From NCBI GenBank assembly GCA_022575985.1, contig JAKSXM010000079.1, positions 25,902 through 89,901 on the forward strand: a stretch of DNA of 64,000 nt, given 5' to 3'. Below are positions 25,672 to 37,502 of the stretch, piece after piece. Position numbers and translations under genes: made by a program. The stretch's first letter is position 1, and each line of letters starts with the position of its first letter. The notes beneath the pieces are model-generated. The model was not told the DNA's origin, made no database searches, and saw only the letters and a program-made list of their open reading frames with translations. Source of the DNA: Anagrus nilaparvatae. Lineage: Eukaryota; Arthropoda; Insecta; Hymenoptera; Mymaridae.

Positions 25672-25795
25672 AATCCACTTCATGAATATCATTTATGAGA
25701 TAAAACATTTTACGCTTTGTCACTCCAGATTGGAATCCACTTCATGAATATCATTTATGAGATAAAACACTTTACGCTTTGTCACTCCAGATTGG
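25672..25795. repeat. 62-nt tandem duplication
   Basis: AATCCACTTCATGAATATC begins at 25672 and again at 25734, each copy running to CTTTGTCACTCCAGATTG with a single visible mismatch. It duplicates the end of the coding-like fragment 25720-26055, indicating a recent small duplication in this decayed region. Confidence 0.85.
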
Positions 25796-26704
25796 AGCTT
25801 ATGGACATACCTAGTGTCATAAGCACTTAGCATACATTTTCGACTTGGAGACTTAGTTAAAATTTGAGTAAATTGACTTTCTATCTCATAATCTTCCTTC
25901 ACATCTAGATCAACATCTATTGGATTTAAAATTACCAATAGATCTGGGAGAATAAAAGATAGCTTTCCAAGTTTGAAAAACTGACTTAAAAACTCCAAGT
26001 CACTCTCGGCTATTGGTCCTGTTTTTCTCGTGACTACAATCATTATTTCAGGCATATCTGATATGTTCTCATAAGTATAATTATATAAAACTCCCTGATC
26101 AGTATACTCTAATACCTTTTCATCGAAAACCTGTTCTCTCTCTGGTATCCCTTAATCAGTTTAGGGGACCATCCGAGTATTACAGTTCTTGGTTTACTTC
26201 GTAATTTTTGTCTCATATTAACAGCAAATCTACTCTCCAGTCGATAGAAGAACTTCTGTTGAATTAATAAACCTCTAGTCTATAAACTAATTGGGGAAGT
26301 CTCGGGTACAAATAATTGGCTGTACATTGAATAAAGCTTGGAAGATAACTCACGTTCTAAAACTGTCGACCGTATCCATTTTGTTGTACATTAGGGACCT
26401 CATCTACGCTTTGGTATCTTGAAAGTTGGATCATAAATCCTAAGGATCTGTTGTCCACATTTAAAGCAGTCTGATTCAATATTACGCTAAAAATATTTTT
26501 ATACATTTGTCCTGAAACTTTCGTTAAATGTGAGTGACTTGTTTTTCTTTTGTGTTCGGAATTTTATTTCCCCGTTTATTATAAAATTTACAAATCATGA
26601 TATTTTTTTGAATAATTTTTTATTAGTGTAAATATATATGCATTAGCTTCACAAATATTAATAAGCACATGATGTTAAATTAAACTAAATTCACATACAA
26701 AAAA

Positions 26705-26820
26705 TTAATATTACACACTAAACCTAAAAGAATTTTTTGTTACCCAGAGAAGAATTAAATAAACATTAATTCTTCTTTGGGTAACAAAAAATTCTTTTAG
26801 GTTTAGTGTGTAATATTAAT
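26705..26820. repeat. Near-perfect 116-nt palindrome
   Basis: The left arm ATTAATATTACACACTAAAC... and the right arm ...GTTTAGTGTGTAATATTAAT match over roughly 52 nt with about one mismatch (CCCAGAG against CTTTGGG), around a loop of about 10 nt. The transcript would form a very stable hairpin of microRNA-precursor length. It may also be a tiny fold-back element. Confidence 0.85.
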
Positions 26821-27132
26821 TAACATAAGAATGTCAGAGCACATGGCGAAAGTTTTTGAAATTTTTATTACTTAAATTTTGGTAAATGTTTATTTTATAA
26901 AAACTGATGATTACTTTTTGTAAAAAATAACACTTGTTTACTAGGGATGTCAAATATTTAATTAGGCTCTAAAAATTTTCATATTTTCTAGCACTATTTA
27001 CTTTTCACATAATCAGAAAAATGTAAATTAATATTAATATTTATAGATATTACTATTAGAAAATGAAATTGTGGACATTAATTTAAAAAAAAAATTATTT
27101 TTATTTTTTTAATATAATAAAAATTATTTAAA

Positions 27133-27344
27133 TAAATGAAAAATCAAGTTTTTCAGAACGAAGGTGTTTATTGTAAATATTGTTCCCAACTTTTTAATTA
27201 TGCATTAATTTTTTTAACTCGGTTTTCAAAAAATGTAGAATCTCTTAAAAAGGAGTCTTATAAAAACTAGAAACGTTGGGAACAATATTTAAAATAAACA
27301 CATTTGCTCTGGAAAACTCGATTTTTCATTTAATCAACTATTAA
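27133..27344. repeat. Inverted repeat with 75-nt arms
   Basis: TGAAAAATCAAGTTTTTCAG followed by AAGGTGTTTATTGTAAATAT and TGTTCCCAAC is mirrored by GTTGGGAACAATATTTAAAA and GAAAACTCGATTTTTCATTT. The arms are separated by about 60 nt. Non-coding, probably a small fold-back element. Confidence 0.7.
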
Positions 27345-29662
27345 ATCTATACCAGATGCAAAAGAAATAACAATAATAAAAATTAAATATTTATCATGTA
27401 TATTGTATAGATAGATTTATATTCATATTTAGAAATAATAATTTAATATATTTGACCATGTAAATATTTAGAAATAAAATAAAAAATAATTTATTAAATA
27501 ATTATTTTGATTTTATCATATCTATATCCATTTCAGGATTCATTTCTTATTTATATGAAAAATAAAATACAAAGTTCAATCTGTTTTCAAAAAAGTTCAA
27601 TTTATAAACTGAAAGACTATGTATTGAATTTTTTTAGCAGTTGTGTTAGATCCTGCATTTTACTTTGTAAAACTTACCATTTAGAAAACACTTTTACAGA
27701 TAAAAATTACTGATTTTTTGTTTGAAATTTATATTAGCTTCGAATTTTTAAAGTTTTTTAATATTGTTTCTGTATGTTAAATTATTTGAAAAATTAAATT
27801 TATTTCTCTTTTTACATTAAACAGAAAATTGATAATAATTTTAAAATATTTTGTACATTCAAGTCTTTATCAAACTATCTGCTGTAATTATTTTTAGATA
27901 AAGATGTTACAATATTTCGGAATTTTGAAGGAAAAGAAAAGTAAAAATAATTATTTTATTAAAAAAAATAAAAAATAAAGAAAAGAATAAAGTAAGTAAT
28001 TTTTTTTGAGCAACTTTGAAATTCTTATAATTTCCTTAGCTTTGATGATATCGGACAAATCCTAAAGATTTATTGTAGGTTTTTAAAACTGACACACAAA
28101 CAACATAAATGGATCATTAAATTTTTGCATAAATAAAATTAGCTATTCTGTTTTTTTACACTATTTATCTTGAATAAATAAAGCTTAATGTATTTTTAAT
28201 TTATCAAGTAATTTCCTAAATCAAAATAATAAGAAAACTGTACTCATCCTATTTAGATCCCTTTTGAGTTTTATTCCTTTTTACAAAATAGTAAGACGAA
28301 TTAAATGTACATTAGGGAAAGAAATCATCATTTTTTTAACTTTACTAAAAGTAAATGCAAAATAAATTTAGTAATTGCCATATGGCAGATGACTAAGCCA
28401 AATTATTACATCATTTAAGGTAAGCATAATCGTAAAAAATTCAAGCAGAAGTTTTTAAAGTTAATTATTGTGTCTTTTTTAAAAGCACATTAGTTACATG
28501 ATGACTGTACGAGTACTTTGGTATTTGCAACATAAAACAAAGGGGTGTTAATTATTTTGCATGAAATTTAAAGGCTACACGAGCAAAAACTTGAAGAGGA
28601 AATTATAGCTGCAAATAATTGCATAACATTTTAAAAGCTTCTAAAGACATTAAAAATGTAGGATAGAAAAAAAGTATTTACACAGTTTCTCATCGTCAGA
28701 GACGAGGGTAAGTGAAAAAAAGGTAAAAAATATATATTTAAATATAAATTACAAGCTTACTAAAAAGCTTAGAACAATTTTATTTTGACTTGAAGTGTAA
28801 AAAAAAAATAATTAAATTTTATTTAGCGTCATTTAATTACATAAAAAATCTAAATTTATACACTCAACCTTTTCATGTTAATTGAGAAATAAGAATTTTA
28901 ATAAGAATTTTAATAAGAATTTTTTAATTATTATAAAATTAATTTCTTGTTTATTGAAATAAACTTTTTTGTTGAACAATAACTATAATTTTTCTATTTA
29001 ATTAATTCATTGTAACAGAATTAACTAAAAATCGATATTTGTCTAGATGTCAATTTTACAGTACGTACATCCAAGTGTTCATCTAAATTACAATTAATTT
29101 GTATGGAAGAATATAAAAATAGATTAGCAAGTAAGTATATTTAAAAATTAAAATACTCGTGAGAATTCTGAAAATGATACGTAAAACAGAACTAAACTTT
29201 ATGGGTTTGATAGATCAGTAAATTTAATAAAAATTGAAAAACAAAAATGTTATTTACTTGTACTGTAAAAAAGAAATAGTTTTTAAAATTTGTTCTATTT
29301 TTAAAAAAAAGTTTTTTGAGCGATAAAAAATGTGTCAAAACTAAATCGATTTTATTTCCTGTTATCAGTTTTTTGTTTTCTTTTTTTATATTATTTATGT
29401 ACATATTTATATTTCCAAGTACCATTGAGAATGTTATCGACAACATGAATCAAAATAAAATTTGTATTAAAAATATGAAATGGAGTTATAGCCTTGGTGC
29501 AAATAAGCTTCAAGACTGGAATTCAAAAACAGCAGAGTAATTTTGTGATACCAATGCATATGTAGAATAGAAAACAAAGACAGAAAAAAGCAATATATTT
29601 TTTTTTATTTCAAATTATTTTTTTTTAAATTTTGTCTAAGCAAAACCTATACTTTGTATGAC

Positions 29663-29915
29663 AGGCCCGTGTCCAGAAATTTTTTTCGGGGGGGGGGGAT
29701 TAAAATCTAATGATGATAATAATAATGGTTTTTTCTTTAATAACAATAAACATTTAACTGTTCTTATTTAAAATTTTTTAGAACCAATATTCGTTAATAA
29801 ACAATTTAAAATTTTTGAGATTATGGCAAAAAGATTACTACTTTTACTAAAAAATTTAATTTCGGACGAGCCATTGCTCCCTTGGAAACCCCCCTCCATT
29901 GGATACGTGTCTGGT
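29663..29915. repeat. Short inverted-repeat element with an 11-nt G run
   Basis: GGCCCGTGTCCAGAAATTTT with G11 (29688-29698) on the left is mirrored by CCCCCCTCCATTGGATACGT and GTCTGG on the right, about 250 nt in total. A similar C-rich motif occurs at 17935-17950. It is probably a small non-autonomous transposable element. Confidence 0.55.
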
Positions 29916-29971
29916 TTAAAAGCTACTTTAATCAGAAGATTGGATCAAAGCAAGTAAAAATGAGTATTAAA

Positions 29972-30079
29972 TATCTATTTGTTCAACAAGGGAAAAAAAT
30001 AGGATTTGGTTTTCAATGCAGTTGTATGAACGAGTGAGCGTAGCAAACGTGTTTAGACAGCGTTGAAAGTAATATTTCC
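29972..30079. repeat. Dispersed 108-nt repeat, copy 1
   Basis: TATCTATTTGTTCAACAAGG through GGATTTGGTTTTCAA and ACGAGTGAG to GTTGAAAGTAATATTTCC. The same 108-nt stretch is at 47969-48076 in the same orientation with about ten differences. The nature of the repeat is unknown. Confidence 0.75.
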
Positions 30080-31351
30080 TACAAAAGGTCAAGATTTAAC
30101 TTTAAGTTACCCCTAACATTTTAGCCTAACTGTTTTCCCCTAATTTCGCTTGTTTTGATAAATTAATTAAAATGGATTTTAACCCTGTGTCAAGTGTAAT
30201 TGTCGTTTTGGCCGTAATATGTAAATAATATGAAAATCTATGTTTTAATTTGAAAGCTGTACTTAAATGTAGTTTAAATACACTAACAATCAACCAAATT
30301 AACCGCAGTTTAATTATTCGTATTAAGTCCCATAAAATTTAAAAATAGTATTGCAAACTTTTAACTAGCTACTGATCTTCAAACATTTAAATGTATATCC
30401 ATAAGTCAGAGATTAATTGAAAAGATCAAAAGGCAGACTAATCTCGTCAAGTATTTAAATCTCTAGTTTTTATTTATTTTTTACTGAGTATTATAACATA
30501 CAGCTTAAATATATGTGTCATTTTCATGTATACATGTGGAGATTATACATAAAACGTTATCTTCACTTAAAGTATATCCGATGTCTGACGGGTTATTGTA
30601 TGCTTACTCTATTTTTAAAGAAAAAAAATATACTTTTTTTTTCAATTTTTATTTAGGGCGTGTAAAAAAATGGTTTTTATATTTTTTGGGTAAAAATTTA
30701 ATTTTTTTAAAATTATTTTTTAATTATTTGTAGGTCACAATATTTTTACACTGTTTATAAAACTTTCATGATCAAGTTAAATTATTTACAGATTAGAATT
30801 TCTTCAAAAAAATAGAGAACTGGAACCTTGCCTTTTCAAATTTTTTTACGAAATGGAAAATGTTTCTTTTATTAAAAAAGTATTTCTTTACACTCGAGTT
30901 ATTCCAATAGGAGAAACATTCTCTCTCCATTGTACTAAATATATCTAAGGTAAGTCACTAGAATTTCTATTAAAAATGAAGGTATTCATTGAAATATTTC
31001 TAGTTGCAGGTATTGAAAAAAGAATTTTAGTGAACTTTTTCAAAAATTATAAAAAAATTTCACTTTTTTGCTTGTTACAATTTTTTTTTATTTTCTTATG
31101 AAACACTAGGAATTTTAAGTTCATACCAGAAATTAAGAAATGATTGCACGGGCAATCATCATGCCCAAAGTACAATATATCCGAAATTGATAATTCAAAA
31201 ACTCAATTCATATTTTCCTCAAAAATTAGAATTAAAAAATTAACAAATTTCAATATGACATTAGACTTACCGTAATCTTTATCGATACAAAAAACATAAA
31301 TATAGTTATTTACTTATTTTACCAAAAAAATTAATATTAAATATTACTTAC

Positions 31352-31507
31352 CGACATTCTCTATGCTGTAACAAGTTTTATGCAATGTTCCCGAATAAAA
31401 TTCAAGTCCAATGATGGCAAATATTACGATGGCGAACAAGACGAGCAAACCAATCTGTAAGAGAGGTGCCATAGCCTTGATAATGGACTTGAGTACCACC
31501 TGGAGAC
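31352..31507 (-). CDS. cac: Cav2 calcium channel, IS5 exon
   Basis: A 156-nt exon with acceptor GAATCTAG (31508-31509) and donor GTAAGT (31351-31346). It completes the Ser codon left by either IS4 exon and reads [20 protein letters not shown], then the S5 helix [20 protein letters not shown], then [13 protein letters not shown] at the start of the extracellular pore loop. This covers the S4-S5 linker, which couples the voltage sensor to the gate, and the outer pore helix. It leaves one base for the pore-loop exon at 12598. Intron 31508-31838 before it is short (331 nt) and holds nothing else. Confidence 0.96.
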
Positions 31508-31838
31508 CTAGATTCACACAAAATTTATTTTAATAAAAGTTTCAACAAATACTAGTTTAAAAAAAAAAAATTAATTAATTTTTGGGAAGAAATAATTTTA
31601 TATATTTCTGTGTATAAATAAATTCTATATTTTGTATTTTTAATGATATATAATAACTACAGGGGTTCATAATGAGAACGTGAAATCCTAAATGATTTAA
31701 TAAGTGAATCTAATTAATATTTAATTTAAAAAAATCTAATATATTGAAAAAAAAAAAAAACACATTTGTTTATACTTATGTTATAGAATGCGATATGGTT
31801 CGCACTTTTTTGTCACATAAATTAAAGCAAATACTCAC

Positions 31839-31942
31839 TTGGAATTCCAGATACTAGTTTGAGCGGACGTAACACGCGTATTGCACGTAATGTACGAAGA
31901 TCCATATCCACGTTTATCCCTTGCGGAAACGCCGTGATGAAC
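31839..31942 (-). CDS. cac: Cav2 calcium channel, alternative IS4 exon, downstream version
   Basis: A 104-nt exon with acceptor TTTCGCACAG and donor GTGAGT. After the split Gly codon it reads [20 protein letters not shown], then [15 protein letters not shown]. This is the end of S3, the S3-S4 loop and the IS4 voltage sensor with the pattern R-R-R-R-K at every third position. The SGIPS end equals the form usual in animal Cav1/Cav2 channels. Entry phase 2 and exit phase 1 are the same as in the exon at 53175-53275, so they are interchangeable, but not combinable (together 205 nt, a frameshift). Drosophila cacophony has a mutually exclusive IS4 pair at the same place. Confidence 0.96.
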
Positions 31943-33115
31943 CTGTGCGAAACACACACATCCCAACACATACTTTACTACTTACTACTTTCTAAATTTT
32001 TTTAGCTTATTAAATACTAAATTTAATATATTAAATTCTACGGTTGTGACTATTGTTATTATTAAATTTAGCTATTTAGACTACATACTATTTGTTAGCA
32101 CTAATATGAGCTTTTATTCCAATTACATTTTTTTATTTAATTTAAAATATTTCGTTGGTAGAGTGTAAAACAAGTATACTATGAACCGAAAAACGTTATC
32201 TATCAGATTTAAATAAAATTTGAACTCAAAAAGCTAGAAAAAATATAAATAAGAGTATCTAGTGATGATTGCCGGAACGAAGATTCAAAAAAGCAGAAAC
32301 AAATAAACTTTAAGCTAGGTTTTGTTCAAAAGACTTAAGTCATATTGTTACCCGTAAAATATTCAAAACTATCCCTAAGCATAAATTATTTTTATAAAAT
32401 TTAGTTTTTGCTAAAATTATTTGATAAAAGTTTCTGAAACTTGATTAATTATTTAAGTGTTGATTTCAAGGATTTGATAATGTTAAAAAAACTATTTTAA
32501 TTAGAGATATGTTTCAGAGTCTGCAGGTAATGTTTTAAAATGAAAATTTTCCTGGCTTTATGATTCTATAAAAGTTACTGATTTACGCTTTAAAAAAAAG
32601 AGGATTAGTAAAAAATAACAAATTTTTTTAAAAACAATTTATACACTAAAATGAGCAAAATATTTTCTAAACAATTTTTATAAAATCGTAAAGCTAGAGA
32701 AAATTTCGATTCAATCTTGTACTTTCAGACCTCTAAAACATTTTGGGCTTATGCGAAATCAAACCCGTGGACCCGACCTAAAGCAAAAAACGCGAGACCA
32801 ACCTGATCCGAAAAGTCGGATAACCGAAAACTCCTAATTTCTATAAATCTTGAATACGTCTCTAAAACTACTCTCAGAATTCATAAGCTGTACATGTTCG
32901 TATTTTATTTTTCTTAATGAAATTTATCTAATAAACAGGTTAATTAAAACAGATAAATATTATTTTTGTATTACTTAATTTTTATTAAGCCCTACCGACT
33001 CTGAAAACTACTGTAATACCCAAAATTTTAGTATCATAATTTTAGCAAAAACTGAAATTTATTATAAAATTTTATATTTAGAGGTAATTATGGATATTTC
33101 CTCAGTAAAAACTAA

Positions 33116-36100
33116 CAAGGGGAGTGTCAATCTTTTGATGGGAAGCCGATTAGCTTCTTACTTTCAGGACAGGTTATGGTAGTTAAAAAAACATCCCCCA
33201 TACCTTCAGTTTACCTGAATCGGGCTTCTGGATCTAGAAATTAAATCCCTTAGCAAGGATCTATGCAATTGGATAGGATTTTTAAGGCTATCTTCAAAAT
33301 GACGTTGCTACCAGTCAACCTAATACCTTTTGGTCGCTCTCATTTTTTTTCGTTCAAGTTTTAACTTTCAATCCTCAGAAACCGCATTTTTTTATCAATA
33401 ACTCCCTTAACTTTATAGTTAGTAAATCAAATAACTGTTTATGGCCAAAAATGACCAATTTTTAAATTGCTGCCAAAATAATTTTTGATGAAAATTGGTT
33501 TTGAAAGTCCTTAAACATTTTGTTGGTAATTTTTGCCCAAATACGGCCACTGACTATAACGGGAAGAAAATTAGTGATAAAAAAATACGGAATTACGGAG
33601 ATTAAAAGCTGACACTTATACAAAAAAAATAAGACTTATCAAAAGGTAATTGGTTGTCTTACAAGGTGACAGTGTCATTTAGAATATAGCCTAAAAAACC
33701 CTTTCTTAGGGCATAGAACCCTACTAGAGGGTCTAAATTTCTAGGTCCAGGAGACCCATTCAGGTAAACTGCCGTACAGGAGTAAAAAGGCAATATCTCG
33801 AGATTTTATGAAAAATGAGATTTTTATATGTGCATAATCGTGAAAAAAAATCTATCCAGTGGTGCAAAAATTATTTTGATATCACTGATAACAAAAAAGT
33901 TAGCATTGCATATCTCGAAGGTTTCATGTATTTGATAAAATTTAACATGAAATAAAAAAAAAAAATACATGAAATAAATGCATATCTCGAGATATTGCTT
34001 TTCTTCTCCTGTACGGCAGAGCAGCGCGCATGGAAAAAAATATTTCAATACAGGAGAAGAAAAGCAATATCTCTTTAGAGTACAGGAATAAAAATGCATA
34101 TCTCGATATTGCTTTTCTTTCCTGTATTATAAGCTGATTTGGCGCTGCTATTTTTGCATATCTCTTGTTTTTCATATAAGGAGTGGAAATTTTGGAAAAA
34201 TTTTTTCACCAATGAAAAGAGCATGTCTTAATTACCTTAGAAACATATAAATTTTTTTTAAATTGTATATAAATAGCTCAGGATGTAGAGACACTCGGCC
34301 CTAGTAAACCTGTGGGTTGGTTTAATTCAAAAAAAATTTTTGTTTATTATTTTTTTTTTTTAAAGAAAAGTAATAAATTAAAATTTGTTCCACCCCCCAC
34401 TTTTTCCGCTTAAGCATAAAAACGTGTTATATCGGACCAATTTTTTAATTTTTTCAAAATATTTTGGTGACCGTTAATAATAGCAAAAATTATGAAGAAT
34501 ACATAAATGTTAACAATTAAATTCTTGATAAAAAAGGTAATTACAAAATTTTTCATTGAATTAATATTTTTTTGTGAAAATGGTCTTTCAAAAAGTAGCG
34601 TAAAAGTGTGCGCCCAGATTATTGTTGATTTTACATTATTTACTTTAACTTTCAGATGAAAATTGTTAGTATAAAATATTTTTAATACATTAAATAACAA
34701 GTAGTAACATTTTTGTTAATTTTGATTAAAATGTTCAGTATAATTAAAGAATATTTATTATAAAAATAAAATAAAACGTTTGAGATTTTATATTTTATAT
34801 TATTTTACTGCTGCTATGAAATCAGAGTGTTTAGTAATACACGGTGATCCAAAAATTAAAAAAATATCTGACGGTCACGCTAATATTATTCTTATTATGA
34901 CACTTGTAATTAACATCAGTGACTTACTTGTCTTATGAGTCAATATGTATAATACAAAAATTTAATCGGTTATTCGCTTTCTTCTTTAACTTTTGAGTGA
35001 TGCGCAAGCGCACTTTGTTATTCAAAAGAATAACAGAAGCGTATTGTAAGAAAATAATTTAAAGAAAAAACTGGCTTTATTAAAGGACTTTTTATTTCTG
35101 ACGAGGATCCAAAGATACATTTTGACTCATATGATCCTTCAGTAAATTAAATTTCCTAAAAATTAAAAAAAAAAAAATTTATTATTCAATTCCGTTAATC
35201 ATATAACGCCAAAAACTCTCAAAAAATTTTACTGAAAATTATTTTTTTTTAAATTCGCTAATAACTGAAAAGAAAAACGGAAAATGAAAATTTTTTTTTA
35301 ATGAAATTAAAATTTAGAGTATTTTCTGCCAAAAAATTACAAGTTTCAAATTTGGTTTTAATTACAAAAGAAAATAAACGAATATAAAAGGGAAAAAACG
35401 CATAGTTTTTTTTTTTTTTTTGAAGGTCAATTTTTGAGCGGTTCTTTAACTTGGAGCCAATTTTGACGCACAATTTTTATTTCAGTAAAGTTTTAAAAAC
35501 ATATATAGAAACTTATGCTGAAAATACTCTTCAAAAAAATTTTCAATCCGCTAAATTTTTTCTTCCATTTATGGCTACTTAAAGTGGTAGAAAACGTGTT
35601 TTAACTTCCGTAGACCATAATGGTTAAAATTTATGCATATTTTTTTTTTTTTTTACATTTTTTTAAAAACAAAGTCTTTAAAATTTTATTACTACAATGT
35701 ATTTTCACCTGCAATCTACCAAATTTCTAAAATTAATTTTTTTCGAAGCGCAACAAGCTGTTTTGTAGCGGAACTATTTCATAAGCGCGCGCGCTTAAGG
35801 AATTTTAAGGTCATATTATAAACTGCTTTTTACAGAAAATGGTTAGTTTTACATAAAAAATGATAAGAACCTTTTTTACAGCAAATTTTATTTTGAACAT
35901 TAAAGTATTTTTCATAATTTTTGTTTCATCGAATTATTATTGAGATACTTTAAAAAAACGTAAAAAGTTGCCCGAAATAGCACGTTTTTGCACTCCAGCG
36001 GCAAAAGTTTGGGGTGGAACAAATTTTGATTCAAAAAACAAACTTTTAAGAAAACTAATTTAAAAAAAATTTTTTTTGAATTAATTTGACCGGACAGTTT

Positions 36101-36305
36101 TAAATCCACATCCTGAACTAAAACCTTTCTAAATTAACCGAAACGCGTTTCTTTAAATATCTCGAAATTAGTTAAAAGTGAGATATTGCCTTTTTACTCC
36201 TGTACGGCAGTAAACTGAGGATATGAAGGATATTTTTTTAAATACCACAATCTGTCCGGAAAGTTAGAAGCAAATCGAATTTCCAAAGAGTGCACACTCC
36301 CCTTG
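33116..36305. mobile_element. Fold-back element, CAAGGGGAG family, copy B, split by an insertion
   Basis: Starts CAAGGGGAGTGTCAATC and ends GTGCACACTCCCCTTG. The left arm (ATACCTTCAGTTTACC, CTGAATCGGGCTTCTGG, GGATCTAGAAATT) is mirrored by AATTTCTAGGTCCAGGAG and CCATTCAGGTAAA up to 33768, and the mirror continues only at 36211 (CTGAGGATATGAAGG). The interval 33769-36210 is a later insertion. Removing it restores a typical family member of about 750 nt. Confidence 0.75.
33769..36210. mobile_element. 2.4-kb TIR element nested in copy B
   Basis: The ends are CTGCCGTACAGGAGTAAAAA on the left and TTTTTACTCCTGTACGGCAG on the right, with TAAA on both sides (33765-33768 and 36211-36214) as a likely 4-bp target duplication. 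The inversion continues inward: AAATTTGTTCCACCCCCC near 34383 against GGGGTGGAACAAATTTTG near 36013. Further copies of the terminal motif (TCTCCTGTACGGCAG, AATACAGGAGAAG) sit internally at 33985-34130. No transposase was recognised; the open frames here are AT-rich chance frames. Confidence 0.7.
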
Positions 36306-36458
36306 TAAGATAATAAAAATGTCTGCAAATGTATAGTAACTCATATTGCCGCATCATAACTGACCAAAACTTCGATCAAAATTTTCCGCTTTATTTTTCT
36401 GAATCACTCTGCAACATTGAACCGAGACTGTTTTTATAGTTCGGAAAAGAAAACTATA

Positions 36459-37502
36459 CACGGTAGAGCTGCTTTGGTTGAATATTCAACCAATTGGTTG
36501 AATTTCGCAGTTTTTGGTTGAATTTTCAACCAATTGGTTGAATATTCAACCAAACACTGCGATTTTCAACCAAAAACTGCGATATTCAACCAAAAACTGC
36601 GAAATTCAACCAATTGGTTGAATATTCAACCAATTGGTTGAATTTTCAACCAAAACTGGTTTAATTTTCAACCAAAAGCTAAAATAGAAAATAAAAACGA
36701 TGTTTTTATAGTTCAGGGTAAGAAATGATCAGGGCATCCATTAAAAGTGAATGAATTTTATTATATTATTGTAATTAGTAATTTTTTATGTACTACTTCT
36801 TTTGGCTTTGAAACTGAGGAATTACTAATTAAAAAGGTTATCATACGATATAGAATAACAAAATGGCGGCTACCTAGAGAAAGTTAAAATGAAATAAAAA
36901 GCCTTTAATTTTCGAGCAAAAGTAGCTGTAAAATTTTTTTAAAAACATAAAAATACTAAAACTCGACGACATCCCGAAATTAGTGCATTCATTAAGTTGC
37001 TTAGTAAGTTTAAAGTAAATTGGTGCAGATTTTATCGCGCAATCGTGTGCATTACTTTTCAAAAACGTTGTTTCGAGTAAAATGGCTTTAAAGTTTTAGA
37101 TGAATTTTTTCGGTACTTTTAGTTATTAAATTATTTATTTTAATGCAAGAGATCTGATCAACACAAAATTATTCGACACATCAATGATTCTACACAAAAA
37201 AGTTTTTTGGAATCGTTCTATACCAAAAATCGTGCTAAAAAGATCAACACAAATTTTTTTTAGTCAAAGTATTCAACACTTACCCTGTACTATAAAAACA
37301 TCGTTTTTATTTTGTATTTTAGCTTTTGGTTGAAAATTAAACCAGTTTTGGTTGAATTTCGCAGTTTTTGGTTGAATATCGCAGTTTTTGGTTGAAAATC
37401 GCAGTGTTTGGTTGAATATTCAACCAATTGGTTGAAAATTCAACCAAAAACTGCGAAATTCAACCAATTGGTTGAATATTCAACCAAAGCAGCTCTACCG
37501 TG
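36459..37502. mobile_element. TA-flanked fold-back element with TTGGTTGAA arrays
   Basis: Starts CACGGTAGAGCTGCTTTGG and ends CCAAAGCAGCTCTACCGTG, with TA on both sides. Each arm of about 220-265 nt is a run of TTGGTTGAA and TTCAACCAA units arranged as small palindromes (CAACCAATTGGTTG) alternating with AAACTGCGA. The inner ends (CGATGTTTTTATAGTTCAGG against CTATAAAAACATCG) are also mirrored. The 550-nt centre shows no gene. Non-autonomous, probably Tc1/mariner-like by its TA target. Confidence 0.8.

Larger units (their letters stand above)
23727..26400 (-). pseudogene. Broken coding-like fragments of unknown, possibly viral or mobile, origin
   Basis: Minus-strand open stretches at 25720-26055 (111 codons, extended upstream with stops), 24665-24919 plus some open sequence before it, 24226-24531, and the upstream-most part of 23727-24176 have mixed amino-acid composition and higher GC than the surroundings, unlike AT-rich chance frames. 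The 24226 piece has a CEKC...H...C arrangement that could bind zinc. Stops, frame changes and inserted repeats break all of them. The context (tandem array, duplicated junctions) speaks for decayed foreign DNA such as an endogenous virus capsid-type region or a retroelement gag, but no family motif is clear. No function should be assumed. Confidence 0.4.
12599..31351 (-). other. 18.8-kb intron between IS5 and pore-loop exons, hosts another gene
   Basis: This intron contains an F-box/LRR gene on the opposite strand (15730-21129), three TIR elements (13108, 14338 and 18881), a tandem array (21793-23480), degenerate coding-like fragments (23727-26400), small palindromes (26705 and 27133) and repeats near 29.7-30.1 kb. 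In 14581-15729, 15762-18880, 27345-29660 and 30080-31351 only AT-rich sequence with homopolymer runs was seen. A 74-codon open frame with a hydrophobic segment at 29316-29540 is not supported by anything else. Confidence 0.7.

Noticed and set aside
29316..29540. 74-codon frame with a hydrophobic stretch, like a small membrane protein
   Set aside because: Poly-Ser/Phe/Ile composition is what AT-rich sequence gives by chance; no splice sites, homology or partner gene.
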